Origin: Ectopseudomonas composti
GTDB lineage: Bacteria > Pseudomonadota > Gammaproteobacteria > Pseudomonadales > Pseudomonadaceae
Direction of reading: 5' to 3'
Assembly: GCA_946886245.1 (NCBI GenBank)
Contig: CAMPIF010000184.1
Span: 1-7,938, forward strand
Length of the DNA stretch: 7,938 bases
Below, piece after piece: positions 1 to 7,407 of this stretch. A program made the translations under genes and the position numbers. The notes beneath the pieces are model-generated. The model did no database searches and was not told where the DNA came from. It was given only the letters and a program-made list of their open reading frames with translations. Position 1 is the stretch's first letter, and the number at the start of each line of letters is the position of its first letter.

Positions 1-1578
<1,578 letters not shown>

Positions 1579-1584
1579 GACGTT

Positions 1585-1591
1585 CCTCCTT
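1585..1591 (-). promoter_or_regulatory. Shine-Dalgarno of gacS that fixes a GTG start
   Basis: Read on the minus strand this is AAGGAGG, a full anti-16S match, followed by six bases (AACGTC) and then the GTG at 1578-1576. The next in-frame ATG lies at codon 48, well past the first membrane helix, so the GTG is clearly the start. Confidence 0.9.
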
Positions 1592-1613
1592 AATGACGTT
1601 CCGGCAGTGTAGC

Positions 1614-1632
1614 GATTCGGCGCGCCGGAATC
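1614..1632. repeat. Near-palindrome between gacS and pirR
   Basis: GATTC (1614-1618) and GAATC (1628-1632) flank the perfect palindrome GGCGCGCC (1619-1626), with one extra G at 1627. It lies 36 bp upstream of the gacS start and 65 bp upstream of the pirR start. It could be an operator for either gene or a hairpin in the gacS 5' leader. No known regulator site is recognised. Confidence 0.45.
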
Positions 1633-1637
1633 TGTAG

Positions 1638-1666
1638 GTGAGCGATTGTCGTTTAGTAGGTAGAAT
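1638..1666 (+). promoter_or_regulatory. Predicted sigma-70 promoter of pirRS
   Basis: TAGAAT at 1661-1666 matches the -10 consensus at 5 of 6 positions. A weak -35 (GTGAGC, 1638-1643, 3 of 6) sits 17 bp upstream. Transcription would begin near 1673, leaving a leader of about 25 nt before the pirR ATG. The -10 lies at the left end of the predicted Fur box, an arrangement that would allow repression by iron-loaded Fur. Confidence 0.4.
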
Positions 1667-1679
1667 TGTTCTCATTCTG
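1661..1679 (+). promoter_or_regulatory. Candidate Fur box upstream of pirR
   Basis: The 19-mer TAGAATTGTTCTCATTCTG agrees with the Fur consensus, read as GATAATGATTCTCATTATC, at 13 of 19 positions by hand alignment, including the unbroken core TTCTCATT. It lies 18 bp before the pirR ATG and overlaps the predicted -10. Fur control of a siderophore-sensing two-component operon is well known in Pseudomonas. The match was made by eye, without a scoring matrix. Confidence 0.6.
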
Positions 1680-1697
1680 CCTCGTCGGTTTCTCTCC

Positions 1698-2408
1698 ATG
1701 AATGCCAGCTCTTGTTCTGCCACCCGAATCCTCGCTGTCGAGGATGACCCGCTGCTTGCCAGTCACCTGCAAGCTCACCTGATGGCCCGTGGTTTCGACG
1801 TGACCCTCAGCCATGACGGCAGCGATGGGTTGCGCTTGGCTGAGAACGAGGATTTCGATCTGATCCTGATGGATATCCTGCTGCCCGGCACCAATGGCCT
1901 GGTGGCGCTGCAGCAATTGCGCCAGCGCCGCAGTGTGCCGGTTCTGCTGATGTCTGCGCTGGGCGATGAACAGAATCGCATCGCCGGTTTCAGTCAGGGC
2001 GCCGACGATTATCTGCCCAAGCCTTTCAGTCTCGGCGAACTGAGCGTGCGCGTGGATGCGATCCTGCGGCGTGTCGCCTATGAGCGCCGCGAGCCGCAGT
2101 CGAGTGCCGAGGGCAACGGTTTGCAGTTCGACGAGGGACGCAGCGATGTGGCCTTCCGTGGTGACTGGGTCGGCCTGACGCCCAGCGAATACCGGGTGCT
2201 GGAGCTGCTCTGGCGACACAAGGACGAGGCGTTGAGCAAGCCCTTCCTTTATCAGCAGGCGCTGCGCCGCGCCTATGCCCAGCATGACCGTAGCCTGGAC
2301 ATGCACGTCAGCCATATCCGTCGTAAGTTGCAGGCCGCTGGCTACGAGGCGACGCGTGTCGATACCGTCTGGGGCAAGGGCTACATCCTGACGCAGGCCG
2401 GGGCATGA
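1698..2408 (+). CDS. pirR: PirR-like OmpR-family response regulator
   Basis: DNA-binding response regulator, 236 residues, the usual size for the OmpR/PhoB family. The receiver domain (about 10-122) shows the acidic pocket in VEDD (14-17), the phospho-acceptor Asp59 in LILMDI, Ser86 at the switch position and Lys108 in YLPKPF. The winged-helix domain (about 140-234) has the typical LTPSEYRVLELLW stretch, the recognition-helix region DMHVSHIRRKL and a final WGKGYIL. The ATG at 1698 was preferred over an in-frame GTG at 1638, because the longer form would put the predicted promoter and Fur box inside the coding region; its ribosome binding site is weak. The gene overlaps pirS by ATGA, so the two are probably translationally coupled. 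The name rests on position (gacS upstream, receptor and cysM downstream, recalled for PAO1 pirR). PfeR is the close paralogue and cannot be excluded on sequence alone. The expected target is the receptor promoter downstream. Confidence 0.88.
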   Translation: MNASSCSATRILAVEDDPLLASHLQAHLMARGFDVTLSHDGSDGLRLAENEDFDLILMDILLPGTNGLVALQQLRQRRSVPVLLMSALGDEQNRIAGFSQGADDYLPKPFSLGELSVRVDAILRRVAYERREPQSSAEGNGLQFDEGRSDVAFRGDWVGLTPSEYRVLELLWRHKDEALSKPFLYQQALRRAYAQHDRSLDMHVSHIRRKLQAAGYEATRVDTVWGKGYILTQAGA

Positions 2409-3742
2409 ACCTGCCGGGGCGACATTCGCTGCTCTGGCGGCTGGCCGGAGCGCTTGCACTGTTTTGCCTGTTGCTGGTCAGTCTGCATGTGGATGTCGGC
2501 CGCGTGCTGATCGATGCCACGTCCTATCTGCCCGAGTCCACCCGGCAGACGCTCGAAGGCTATGCCCGGGAGGCGGAAACAGCGTGGCGCGAGGAGGGTG
2601 CAGCGGGCGTCGATGCCTTCGTCCAGCGGCTGCAGGAACGTGAGCAGGTCTGGGCCGTGGTGGTCGATCAGCACAAGGATTCGCTGTCCTCGCAAGCCTT
2701 GACCGCCGAACAGGCGCAGCGCCTCGATTTCGTGCGCAGGCTGGAGTTCCCGGTAGGACGGCCAGGCGGCACGCCGACCTTTTACATTCCGTTCAGCGAC
2801 GGCAATGCTCGGCTGGTCATGGAGTTGCCGCAGCGGTTGAACCCGCGCAAGTACAACACGCTGTGGGAGTTGCTGCTGCAGCGCGTGCTGCCGGCCGTGC
2901 TGGCTGTGCTGGTGGCCGTTCTGCTGTATCGCCTGCTGATCGCGCCGCTGGCGATCCTCCGGCGTCAGGCCGCGGCACTCAGCGCAGGCGACCTGTCTGC
3001 TCGGCTCGGGCCGCAGGTGACGCAGCGCAAGGATGAGCTGGGAGAGCTGGCACGAACCTTCGATCACATGGCCGAGCGCCTGCAGGGCACCGTGGCATTC
3101 CAGCGCCAGCTGCTGCGCGACCTGTCCCATGAGCTGCGCACGCCCTTGGCCCGCTTGCGTGTGGCGGGGGAGAGCGAGCAGGACGTCGAGGCCCTGCGGC
3201 AGCGTCTGGCGCGTGAAGTCGAGGAAATGGAAAAGCTGGTCGGCGATGCCTTGGAGCTGGTCTGGCTGGACACCGAACGGCCCAGCTTGCCGCTGGAAGA
3301 GGTGGACATCGTCAGGCTCTGGGATGTGCTGCGCGAGAACGCCGGCTTCGAGACCGGCTGGCCCATCGAGCGCATGCCCTGCGAGCTGCCGGCCGATTGC
3401 CGGGTGCTGGGCAATCTCAACGGCCTGGCGCAGGCGCTGGAGAACATCCTGCGCAATGCCATTCGCCACTCGCCTGAAGGCGCAGTGGTGCGCCTGGGCG
3501 GACAGCGCGACGCTGGGCAATGGCTGTTGTGGATCGAGGATCAGGGGCCGGGTGTCGCCGAGAGCGAGCTTGAGACCATCTTCCGTCCTTTCACCCGCCT
3601 TAGTGCGGCCCGTCCGGGGGGGGACGGCTTCGGCCTGGGGCTGGCCATTGCGCGCAGCATGATCGCGACTCAGGGCGGGCATCTGTGGGCGGAGAATGCA
3701 CGGCCCGGTCTGCGGCTGAAGCTGCGGCTGCAAAGTGTATAG
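2405..3742 (+). CDS. pirS: PirS-like sensor histidine kinase
   Basis: Inner-membrane sensor kinase of 445 residues, partner of the regulator before it. Layout: membrane helix about 11-28, periplasmic sensor about 29-157, second helix about 160-180, HAMP about 181-233, dimerisation domain with the phospho-acceptor His242 in SHELRTPLAR, and ATPase domain with N-box ENILRNAIRHS (346-356, Asn351), G1 box DQGPG (379-383), F-box FRPF (393-396) and G2 box GFGLGLA (408-414). All catalytic motifs are intact. The sensor domain is short and has no motif I recognise. By analogy with PfeS and PirS it should respond to a ferric catecholate siderophore or a product of it. A run of eight G (3616-3623) encodes PGG just before the G2 box; a slip there would remove the end of the ATP lid. 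The ATG shares bases with the pirR stop. PfeS is the alternative identity. Confidence 0.87.
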   Translation: MNLPGRHSLLWRLAGALALFCLLLVSLHVDVGRVLIDATSYLPESTRQTLEGYAREAETAWREEGAAGVDAFVQRLQEREQVWAVVVDQHKDSLSSQALTAEQAQRLDFVRRLEFPVGRPGGTPTFYIPFSDGNARLVMELPQRLNPRKYNTLWELLLQRVLPAVLAVLVAVLLYRLLIAPLAILRRQAAALSAGDLSARLGPQVTQRKDELGELARTFDHMAERLQGTVAFQRQLLRDLSHELRTPLARLRVAGESEQDVEALRQRLAREVEEMEKLVGDALELVWLDTERPSLPLEEVDIVRLWDVLRENAGFETGWPIERMPCELPADCRVLGNLNGLAQALENILRNAIRHSPEGAVVRLGGQRDAGQWLLWIEDQGPGVAESELETIFRPFTRLSAARPGGDGFGLGLAIARSMIATQGGHLWAENARPGLRLKLRLQSV

Positions 3743-3745
3743 TTC

Positions 3746-3780
3746 GTAAATTAGATTTACTCTCAAATGTAAATTCTTAC
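3746..3780. promoter_or_regulatory. AT-rich GTAAAT half-site array, candidate PirR operator/receptor promoter
   Basis: Starting four bases after the pirS stop is an AT-rich patch unlike the surrounding DNA. It holds a perfect inverted repeat, GTAAATTAGATTTAC (3746-3760, six-base arms), then a second GTAAAT at 3769-3774 and an inverted TTAC at 3777-3780. The two GTAAATT copies are 23 bp apart and the two TTACT copies (3757, 3777) are 20 bp apart, about two helical turns each. OmpR-family regulators usually bind tandem half-sites upstream of weak promoters, so this is a plausible activator site for the receptor gene. A Fur site is possible but the consensus match is poor. There is no good -35 here, as expected for an activated promoter; TACTAT (3778-3783) is a possible -10. 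Confidence 0.5.
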
Positions 3781-4071
3781 TATTTGCGTCTGACCCGACA
3801 GGGCCGGCAAGTAGTAGCGCTTCTTTTTCTTCCTAGTGCTCGCTCTCGATGGCGTGTTGTCCATCCGAGGCTTTGCCACGGCCCTTTCGATCTCGGCCAT
3901 TGCATGCCGGCTGCTTCCGCTGACCAAGGCGGAGCGTGTCGCCGACGTTCCGAGATGGGTCAGCCAGCGAAGCCCAAGTCCGGGGGAGTGCAGGGTTCGA
4001 GTGCCTGTGCAGGACGGCCGCTGGAAACAAGCCGACAACTCGATTTACCTTGATCACTGGGAGCAATCCAC
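3781..4071 (+). other. Long gene-free leader of the receptor gene with several hairpins
   Basis: No convincing gene lies here; the open frames have no recognisable protein features and overlap real genes. If transcription starts near the AT-rich array, this is a leader of about 280 nt. Possible stems: 3844-3852 with 3861-3870 (9 bp, one bulge); 3930-3937 with 3945-3952 (8 bp, CGGAGCGT/ACGTTCCG, one G-U pair); 3957-3960 with 3972-3975; and 3978-3981 with 4012-4015 enclosing 3988-3994 with 4004-4010 (7 bp, GTGCAGG/CCTGTGC, two G-U pairs). The last three follow one another with gaps of only 2-4 nt, forming a compact block at 3930-4015. A GGGAG ribosome binding site at 4059-4063 is eight bases before the ATG. 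No known riboswitch was recognised. Hairpins of this size also arise by chance in GC-rich DNA. Confidence 0.4.
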
Positions 4072-6156
4072 ATGTCACTCAACCAGCGACGTCTCGCTGC
4101 ATCGTCTCGGCCTCGATTCAACAAAACCCTGCTGGCTGTCACGCTGGCCTCGCTGGCCTGTTCGGCGGGTGCCGACGAGAAGTCCGGGCAACTGGAGCTT
4201 GGGGCGGTGGTGGTCACCGCCACAGGCTTCGAGCAAAGCGTCAAGGATGCTCCCGCCGCCATCACGGTCATCTCCGCAGAAGAACTGAAGAAGCGCTCCT
4301 ATAGCGATATCACCGACGCGCTGAAGAACGTGGCCGGGGTGCAGATTGCCGGTGGCGGCGTGGAGCGCTCGATCCAGATTCGCGGCATGACCTCGGGCTA
4401 TACGCTGTTTCTGATCGATGGGCGGCCGCTGCAGGGCAACGATTCGTTCGGCCTCAACGGTACCCAGAACGGCACGCCGATCAACTTCCTGCCGCCCATC
4501 GAGGCGATCGAGCGCATCGAGGTCATTCGTGGCCCGGCGTCGTCCCTGTATGGCTCCGATGCCATGGGCGGGGTGATCAACGTCATCACCAAGAAAATCC
4601 GCAACGAGTTCGCCGGCAGCATCACTACCGAGTACAGCCTGGCCGATGGCGCCAACAAGGTGAACGAGGACGGTTATCAGACCAGTGCCTACCTGAATGC
4701 GCCGCTGATCGAGGATGTGCTGGCCCTGCAGGTCAACGGTTCCTTCCTGCACCAGGACGAGAGCCATTTCCTCGGCGGTGACGACAGCGCTGCCTCCGAT
4801 CCCAGGTACAGAAGGAGCAACCTGGGCGGCAAGCTGGGCTGGAACATCGACGAGCAGAACCTGGTCACCTTCAACTACAACGAGGCACTGCAACGTCGTT
4901 GGGCCAATCCGGGCAAGAGCATCGACCTGGCCGACGAGCCGAGCTACAACGAGTCGATCCTCAAGACCTACGCCATCACCCACGAAGGGCGTTACGACAA
5001 CCTGCTGCTGGATACCTACGTCAACTACGACACCTCGGAGAACCCGACCCGGGTCAACGCCAATACCGGCAATGGCATCGAGTACAACGTGCTGACGGCC
5101 AACACCCAGGCCACCTATTTCCTCGGCGCCCATGCGCTGACCGGTGGCCTGACCCACAAGTACGAAGAACTCAAGGACGGTGCCAGCAGCGGCCTGCGTC
5201 CGCCGGTCGTGCCGGTTGCCGATGCCGTGGTGGAAATGGACCGCTACCAGAATTCGATCTTCCTGGAAGACAACTGGGGCCTGACCGACGACCTGTCGCT
5301 GACCCTGAGTGCCCGCTACGACGACAACGAGGCGTTCGGCAGTGAAGTCAGTCCCAAGGTCTATGCCGTCTATCACCTGACCGAGAACTTCACCCTCAAG
5401 GGCGGCGTGACCTCCGGTTACAAGGCGCCCAGCCTGCGTCAGGCTGCAACCGATTTCGGCTCCAGCTCAAGGGGCGGCGTAATCATCGGCAACCCCGATT
5501 TGACGCCGGAGACCAGCCTCAACCGTGAGATCGGCATCGGTTACGAAAACGTCGACCTGGGCCTCAACACGACCCTGACGGTCTACCAGACCGACTACAA
5601 GGACAAGATCAACCGCACCGGCCGCGTCTGCCAGCCGAACGTGCCCTGCGTGTACAACGGCACCACCTACCCGGCGCACCAGTATGGCTACACCGCCTAC
5701 GAGAACGTCGACGAGGCAGAGCTGAAGGGCGTGGAGTTCACCCTCGATTACCAGTTGCTCGATAACCTGATGTACCGCCACAGCTACACCTACACCAGCA
5801 CGGAGCAGAAGACCGGCCAGTACAAGGGCGAGCCGCTCAACGACATGGCCAAGCACATGCTCAATGTGTCGTTGGACTGGCAGACCACGGAGAAATTGAA
5901 CCTCTGGACCCAGCTCAACTACCGGGGCGAGACATCCGGTCGCTGGCAGACCGGTACCAGCGGCGCGTCCACCAACGGCGTGACCTACCCGTCCTATACC
6001 TTCGCCGACGTCGGTCTGGTGTACAGGCCGACCAGGGATCTCAGTCTGAAGTTCGGCGTGTACAACGTCACCAACAAGGAAGTCACCACCGAGGATGACT
6101 ATGCCTACAACCTCGATGGCAGGCGGTACGTGTTCGGCCTGACGCAGAACTTCTGA
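4072..6156 (+). CDS. TonB-dependent outer-membrane receptor, CirA/IrgA/VctA type (probable ferric catecholate receptor)
   Basis: Outer-membrane gated porin of 694 residues that should import a ferric siderophore using TonB-ExbB-ExbD energy. A signal peptide covers about residues 1-34, with likely cleavage after SAGA. The TonB box is AVVVTATG (45-52). The plug domain (about 55-175) has DAPAAITVISAEEL, SIQIRGM, LFLIDGRPL, IEAIERIEVIRGP and SSLYGSDAMGGVINVITKK, all typical of the family. The barrel follows and ends in GRRYVFGLTQNF with the C-terminal Phe needed for outer-membrane assembly. The plug wording and the length are closest to CirA, IrgA and VctA, which take linear or cyclic catecholates. 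PirA, PfeA and FepA are longer (about 740) and differ in the plug, so this is not simply PirA although it sits in the pirA position. The start is supported by GGGAG eight bases upstream. The ligand is inferred from the family and from the catecholate-type binding protein downstream. Confidence 0.92.
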   Translation: MSLNQRRLAASSRPRFNKTLLAVTLASLACSAGADEKSGQLELGAVVVTATGFEQSVKDAPAAITVISAEELKKRSYSDITDALKNVAGVQIAGGGVERSIQIRGMTSGYTLFLIDGRPLQGNDSFGLNGTQNGTPINFLPPIEAIERIEVIRGPASSLYGSDAMGGVINVITKKIRNEFAGSITTEYSLADGANKVNEDGYQTSAYLNAPLIEDVLALQVNGSFLHQDESHFLGGDDSAASDPRYRRSNLGGKLGWNIDEQNLVTFNYNEALQRRWANPGKSIDLADEPSYNESILKTYAITHEGRYDNLLLDTYVNYDTSENPTRVNANTGNGIEYNVLTANTQATYFLGAHALTGGLTHKYEELKDGASSGLRPPVVPVADAVVEMDRYQNSIFLEDNWGLTDDLSLTLSARYDDNEAFGSEVSPKVYAVYHLTENFTLKGGVTSGYKAPSLRQAATDFGSSSRGGVIIGNPDLTPETSLNREIGIGYENVDLGLNTTLTVYQTDYKDKINRTGRVCQPNVPCVYNGTTYPAHQYGYTAYENVDEAELKGVEFTLDYQLLDNLMYRHSYTYTSTEQKTGQYKGEPLNDMAKHMLNVSLDWQTTEKLNLWTQLNYRGETSGRWQTGTSGASTNGVTYPSYTFADVGLVYRPTRDLSLKFGVYNVTNKEVTTEDDYAYNLDGRRYVFGLTQNF

Positions 6157-6173
6157 TCCGCAGCGCCTTAACC

Positions 6174-6220
6174 AGGCCGCCCAGGAGCCTCTCCGGGTGG
6201 CCTTTGCCGCCAGCTCCTGG
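6174..6220 (+). terminator. Weak terminator or attenuator between receptor and binding-protein genes, with a competing hairpin
   Basis: Hairpin A pairs AGGCCGCCC (6174-6182) with GGGTGGCCT (6195-6203), 9 bp with one G-U pair, and continues after a bulged A into GGAG/CTCC (6184-6187 with 6191-6194) closed by a CCT loop. Only three T (6203-6205) follow, so termination should be partial. Hairpin B pairs CCAGGAGC (6181-6188) perfectly with GCTCCTGG (6213-6220) and uses bases of the left arm and upper stem of A, so the two cannot form together. The stable A hairpin could lower expression of the binding protein relative to the receptor, or protect the receptor mRNA 3' end. Confidence 0.5.
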
Positions 6221-6278
6221 CGCGTTGCCACGGCATTGCACCGAACATGACGGACACTCAAAAAGCGAGGAAAGCGAT

Positions 6279-7244
6279 ATGACGCTGTTCAAGCGTACCC
6301 TGACGAACCTGCTGCACCTTGGCGCGCTGATGTGCGCCGTGTCGGCCGCCCAGGCTGCCTACCCACTGGCCATCGAACATGGCCAGGGCACGCTGACACT
6401 GACCGAGGCGCCCAAGCGCGTCGCGGTTTTCGATCTGGGCGTGCTCGACACGCTCGACGCCCTTGGCATCGCCGCCGCTGGCGTGCCGCAGATGGCCGGG
6501 CCGGCTTACCTGAAAACCCGATACGCAGGACGCGAGAGCGTCAACATCGGCACCCTGTTCGAGCCGGATCAGGCAGCATTGGAACGCCTCAAGCCTGACC
6601 TGATCATCATTGGCGGTCGTTCCAGTAATCAGTTCGAGAAGTTGTCGGCACTGGCGCCGACCCTCGATCTGAGCATCGCTCCCGACCAGTTCCTGGCGGG
6701 CGTTCAGCGCAATCTGCAGGTGTTGGGCGAAATCTTCGACAAGCAGGCGCAGGCTGCGCAACTGCAAGCGCAACTGAACAAGGCGCTGGCGGCGGTTCAT
6801 GCCAAGTCGGCCGGCCTGAGCTCGCTGACGCTGTTCACCGTCAACGACGCGCTGATGCTGCATGCGCCGGGCGAGCGTTTCGGCATGCTCAACGAGGTGC
6901 TGGGTACTCGCTCGGTGGTCGAGTCGGTGGACCCGGCGAGCGTGGCACAGGGACGTCCGGCGCCGGATTCGCCAGAGGCCAGGCAGCTGCGCGAGCGGCA
7001 GAAGGTACGCCTGGAGGCGGCGTTGCAAGAACAGCCGCAGTGGCTGGTGGTCCTCGACCGTGGTGCGGCGACCGGTGGCGAGGGCAAGGCCGACGAAACC
7101 CTGGGCAAGCATGCCGGTATAGCAGCCAGCAAGGCCTGGGCCGATGGCAAGGTGTTCCATCTCGAGCCGGCGACCTGGTACATCGCCACTGGTGGCTACC
7201 AGGGGCTGATGAGCACCCTGAAGGCTTTTGCTGCCGCGCAATAA
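6279..7244 (+). CDS. Periplasmic siderophore-binding protein, CeuE/VctP/FatB family
   Basis: Substrate-binding component of an iron-siderophore ABC importer, 321 residues. A Sec signal peptide (1-26, cleavage after AQA) has no lipobox, so the protein should be soluble in the periplasm. The class III binding fold is visible: APKRVAVFDLGVLDTLDALG (44-63), VNIGTLFEPDQAALERLKPDLIIIGGR (88-114), APTLDLS (126-132), the long linking helix about 140-178, a second lobe with GERFGMLNEVLG (198-209), WLVVLDRGAATGGEG (255-269) and the C-terminal WYIATGGYQGL (300-310). Tyr301 aligns with the iron-ligating Tyr of CeuE, but the matching His is Asn205 here (alignment recalled, not computed). The ATG at 6279 follows GAGG at 6267-6270. 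An in-frame start at 6204 would put 25 charged residues before the signal peptide and overlap the attenuator. It lies 122 bp after the receptor gene, probably in the same operon. No permease or ATPase gene follows in the window. BtuF-like or haem binding is less likely. Confidence 0.88.
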   Translation: MTLFKRTLTNLLHLGALMCAVSAAQAAYPLAIEHGQGTLTLTEAPKRVAVFDLGVLDTLDALGIAAAGVPQMAGPAYLKTRYAGRESVNIGTLFEPDQAALERLKPDLIIIGGRSSNQFEKLSALAPTLDLSIAPDQFLAGVQRNLQVLGEIFDKQAQAAQLQAQLNKALAAVHAKSAGLSSLTLFTVNDALMLHAPGERFGMLNEVLGTRSVVESVDPASVAQGRPAPDSPEARQLRERQKVRLEAALQEQPQWLVVLDRGAATGGEGKADETLGKHAGIAASKAWADGKVFHLEPATWYIATGGYQGLMSTLKAFAAAQ

Positions 7245-7254
7245 AGGAAGTGGC

Positions 7255-7279
7255 GTGGCCCGGATGCCGTCCGGGCCAC
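7255..7279. terminator. Perfect 10-bp hairpin after the binding-protein gene, probable terminator or mRNA 3'-end stabiliser
   Basis: GTGGCCCGGA (7255-7264) and TCCGGGCCAC (7270-7279) are exact reverse complements around a TGCCG loop, starting ten bases after the stop codon. The expected T run is absent on the plus strand (CCTCAGG follows), so it may terminate inefficiently or act as an exonuclease barrier. On the minus strand the hairpin is followed by the more T-rich GCCACTTCCTTTATT, though no minus-strand gene ends here. Confidence 0.65.
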
Positions 7280-7342
7280 CCTCAGGCAACCTCGCATAGC
7301 ATTCGGGTCAAGGCTCGATCACGTCCTGCAACCGATCATGGC

Positions 7343-7371
7343 GTGATGAAGCGACGGGTTCGGCGTATCAT
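7343..7371 (+). promoter_or_regulatory. Predicted promoter of cysM
   Basis: TATCAT at 7366-7371 matches the -10 consensus at 5 of 6 positions. A poor -35, GTGATG (7343-7348), lies 17 bp upstream. Transcription would start about 30 bp before the cysM ATG. It lies downstream of the strong hairpin, consistent with cysM being a unit separate from the iron genes. Confidence 0.4.
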
Positions 7372-7407
7372 GATGCCCCTTCGCCTCAGTCTGGATTCGA
7401 GCGACCC

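Noticed and set aside
1638..1697. Upstream in-frame GTG start for the response regulator, adding 20 residues
   Set aside because: It would place the predicted -10 and Fur box inside the gene, and the added residues precede the usual receiver-domain start.
2381..3766. 461-codon open frame on the minus strand opposite pirS
   Set aside because: A shadow of the high-GC coding frame; pirS carries all kinase motifs and the antisense product is low-complexity Gln/Arg/Leu-rich.
3991..4007. tRNA-like T arm (GGTTCGAGT) suggesting a tRNA gene or remnant
   Set aside because: Only the T-loop motif matches; no acceptor, D or anticodon arms can be placed around it, and no CCA end follows.
3930..4063. RsmA sites: several GGA triplets in the leader, one in the ribosome binding site
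   Set aside because: None matches the fuller ANGGA or hairpin-loop pattern well, and GGA is frequent in GC-rich DNA; too weak to call despite the nearby gacS.
3743..4071. Cobalamin riboswitch in the receptor leader
   Set aside because: Long leaders before TonB receptors often carry one, but the conserved GCCACTG, GGGAAGGC and B12-box segments are not present.
3685..4304. Open frames on both strands across the pirS-receptor gap
   Set aside because: They overlap pirS or the receptor gene, lack recognisable domains and good ribosome binding sites, and are expected by chance in GC-rich DNA.
4075..5376. 433-codon open frame on the minus strand opposite the receptor gene
   Set aside because: Shadow of the receptor reading frame, with no domain features of its own.
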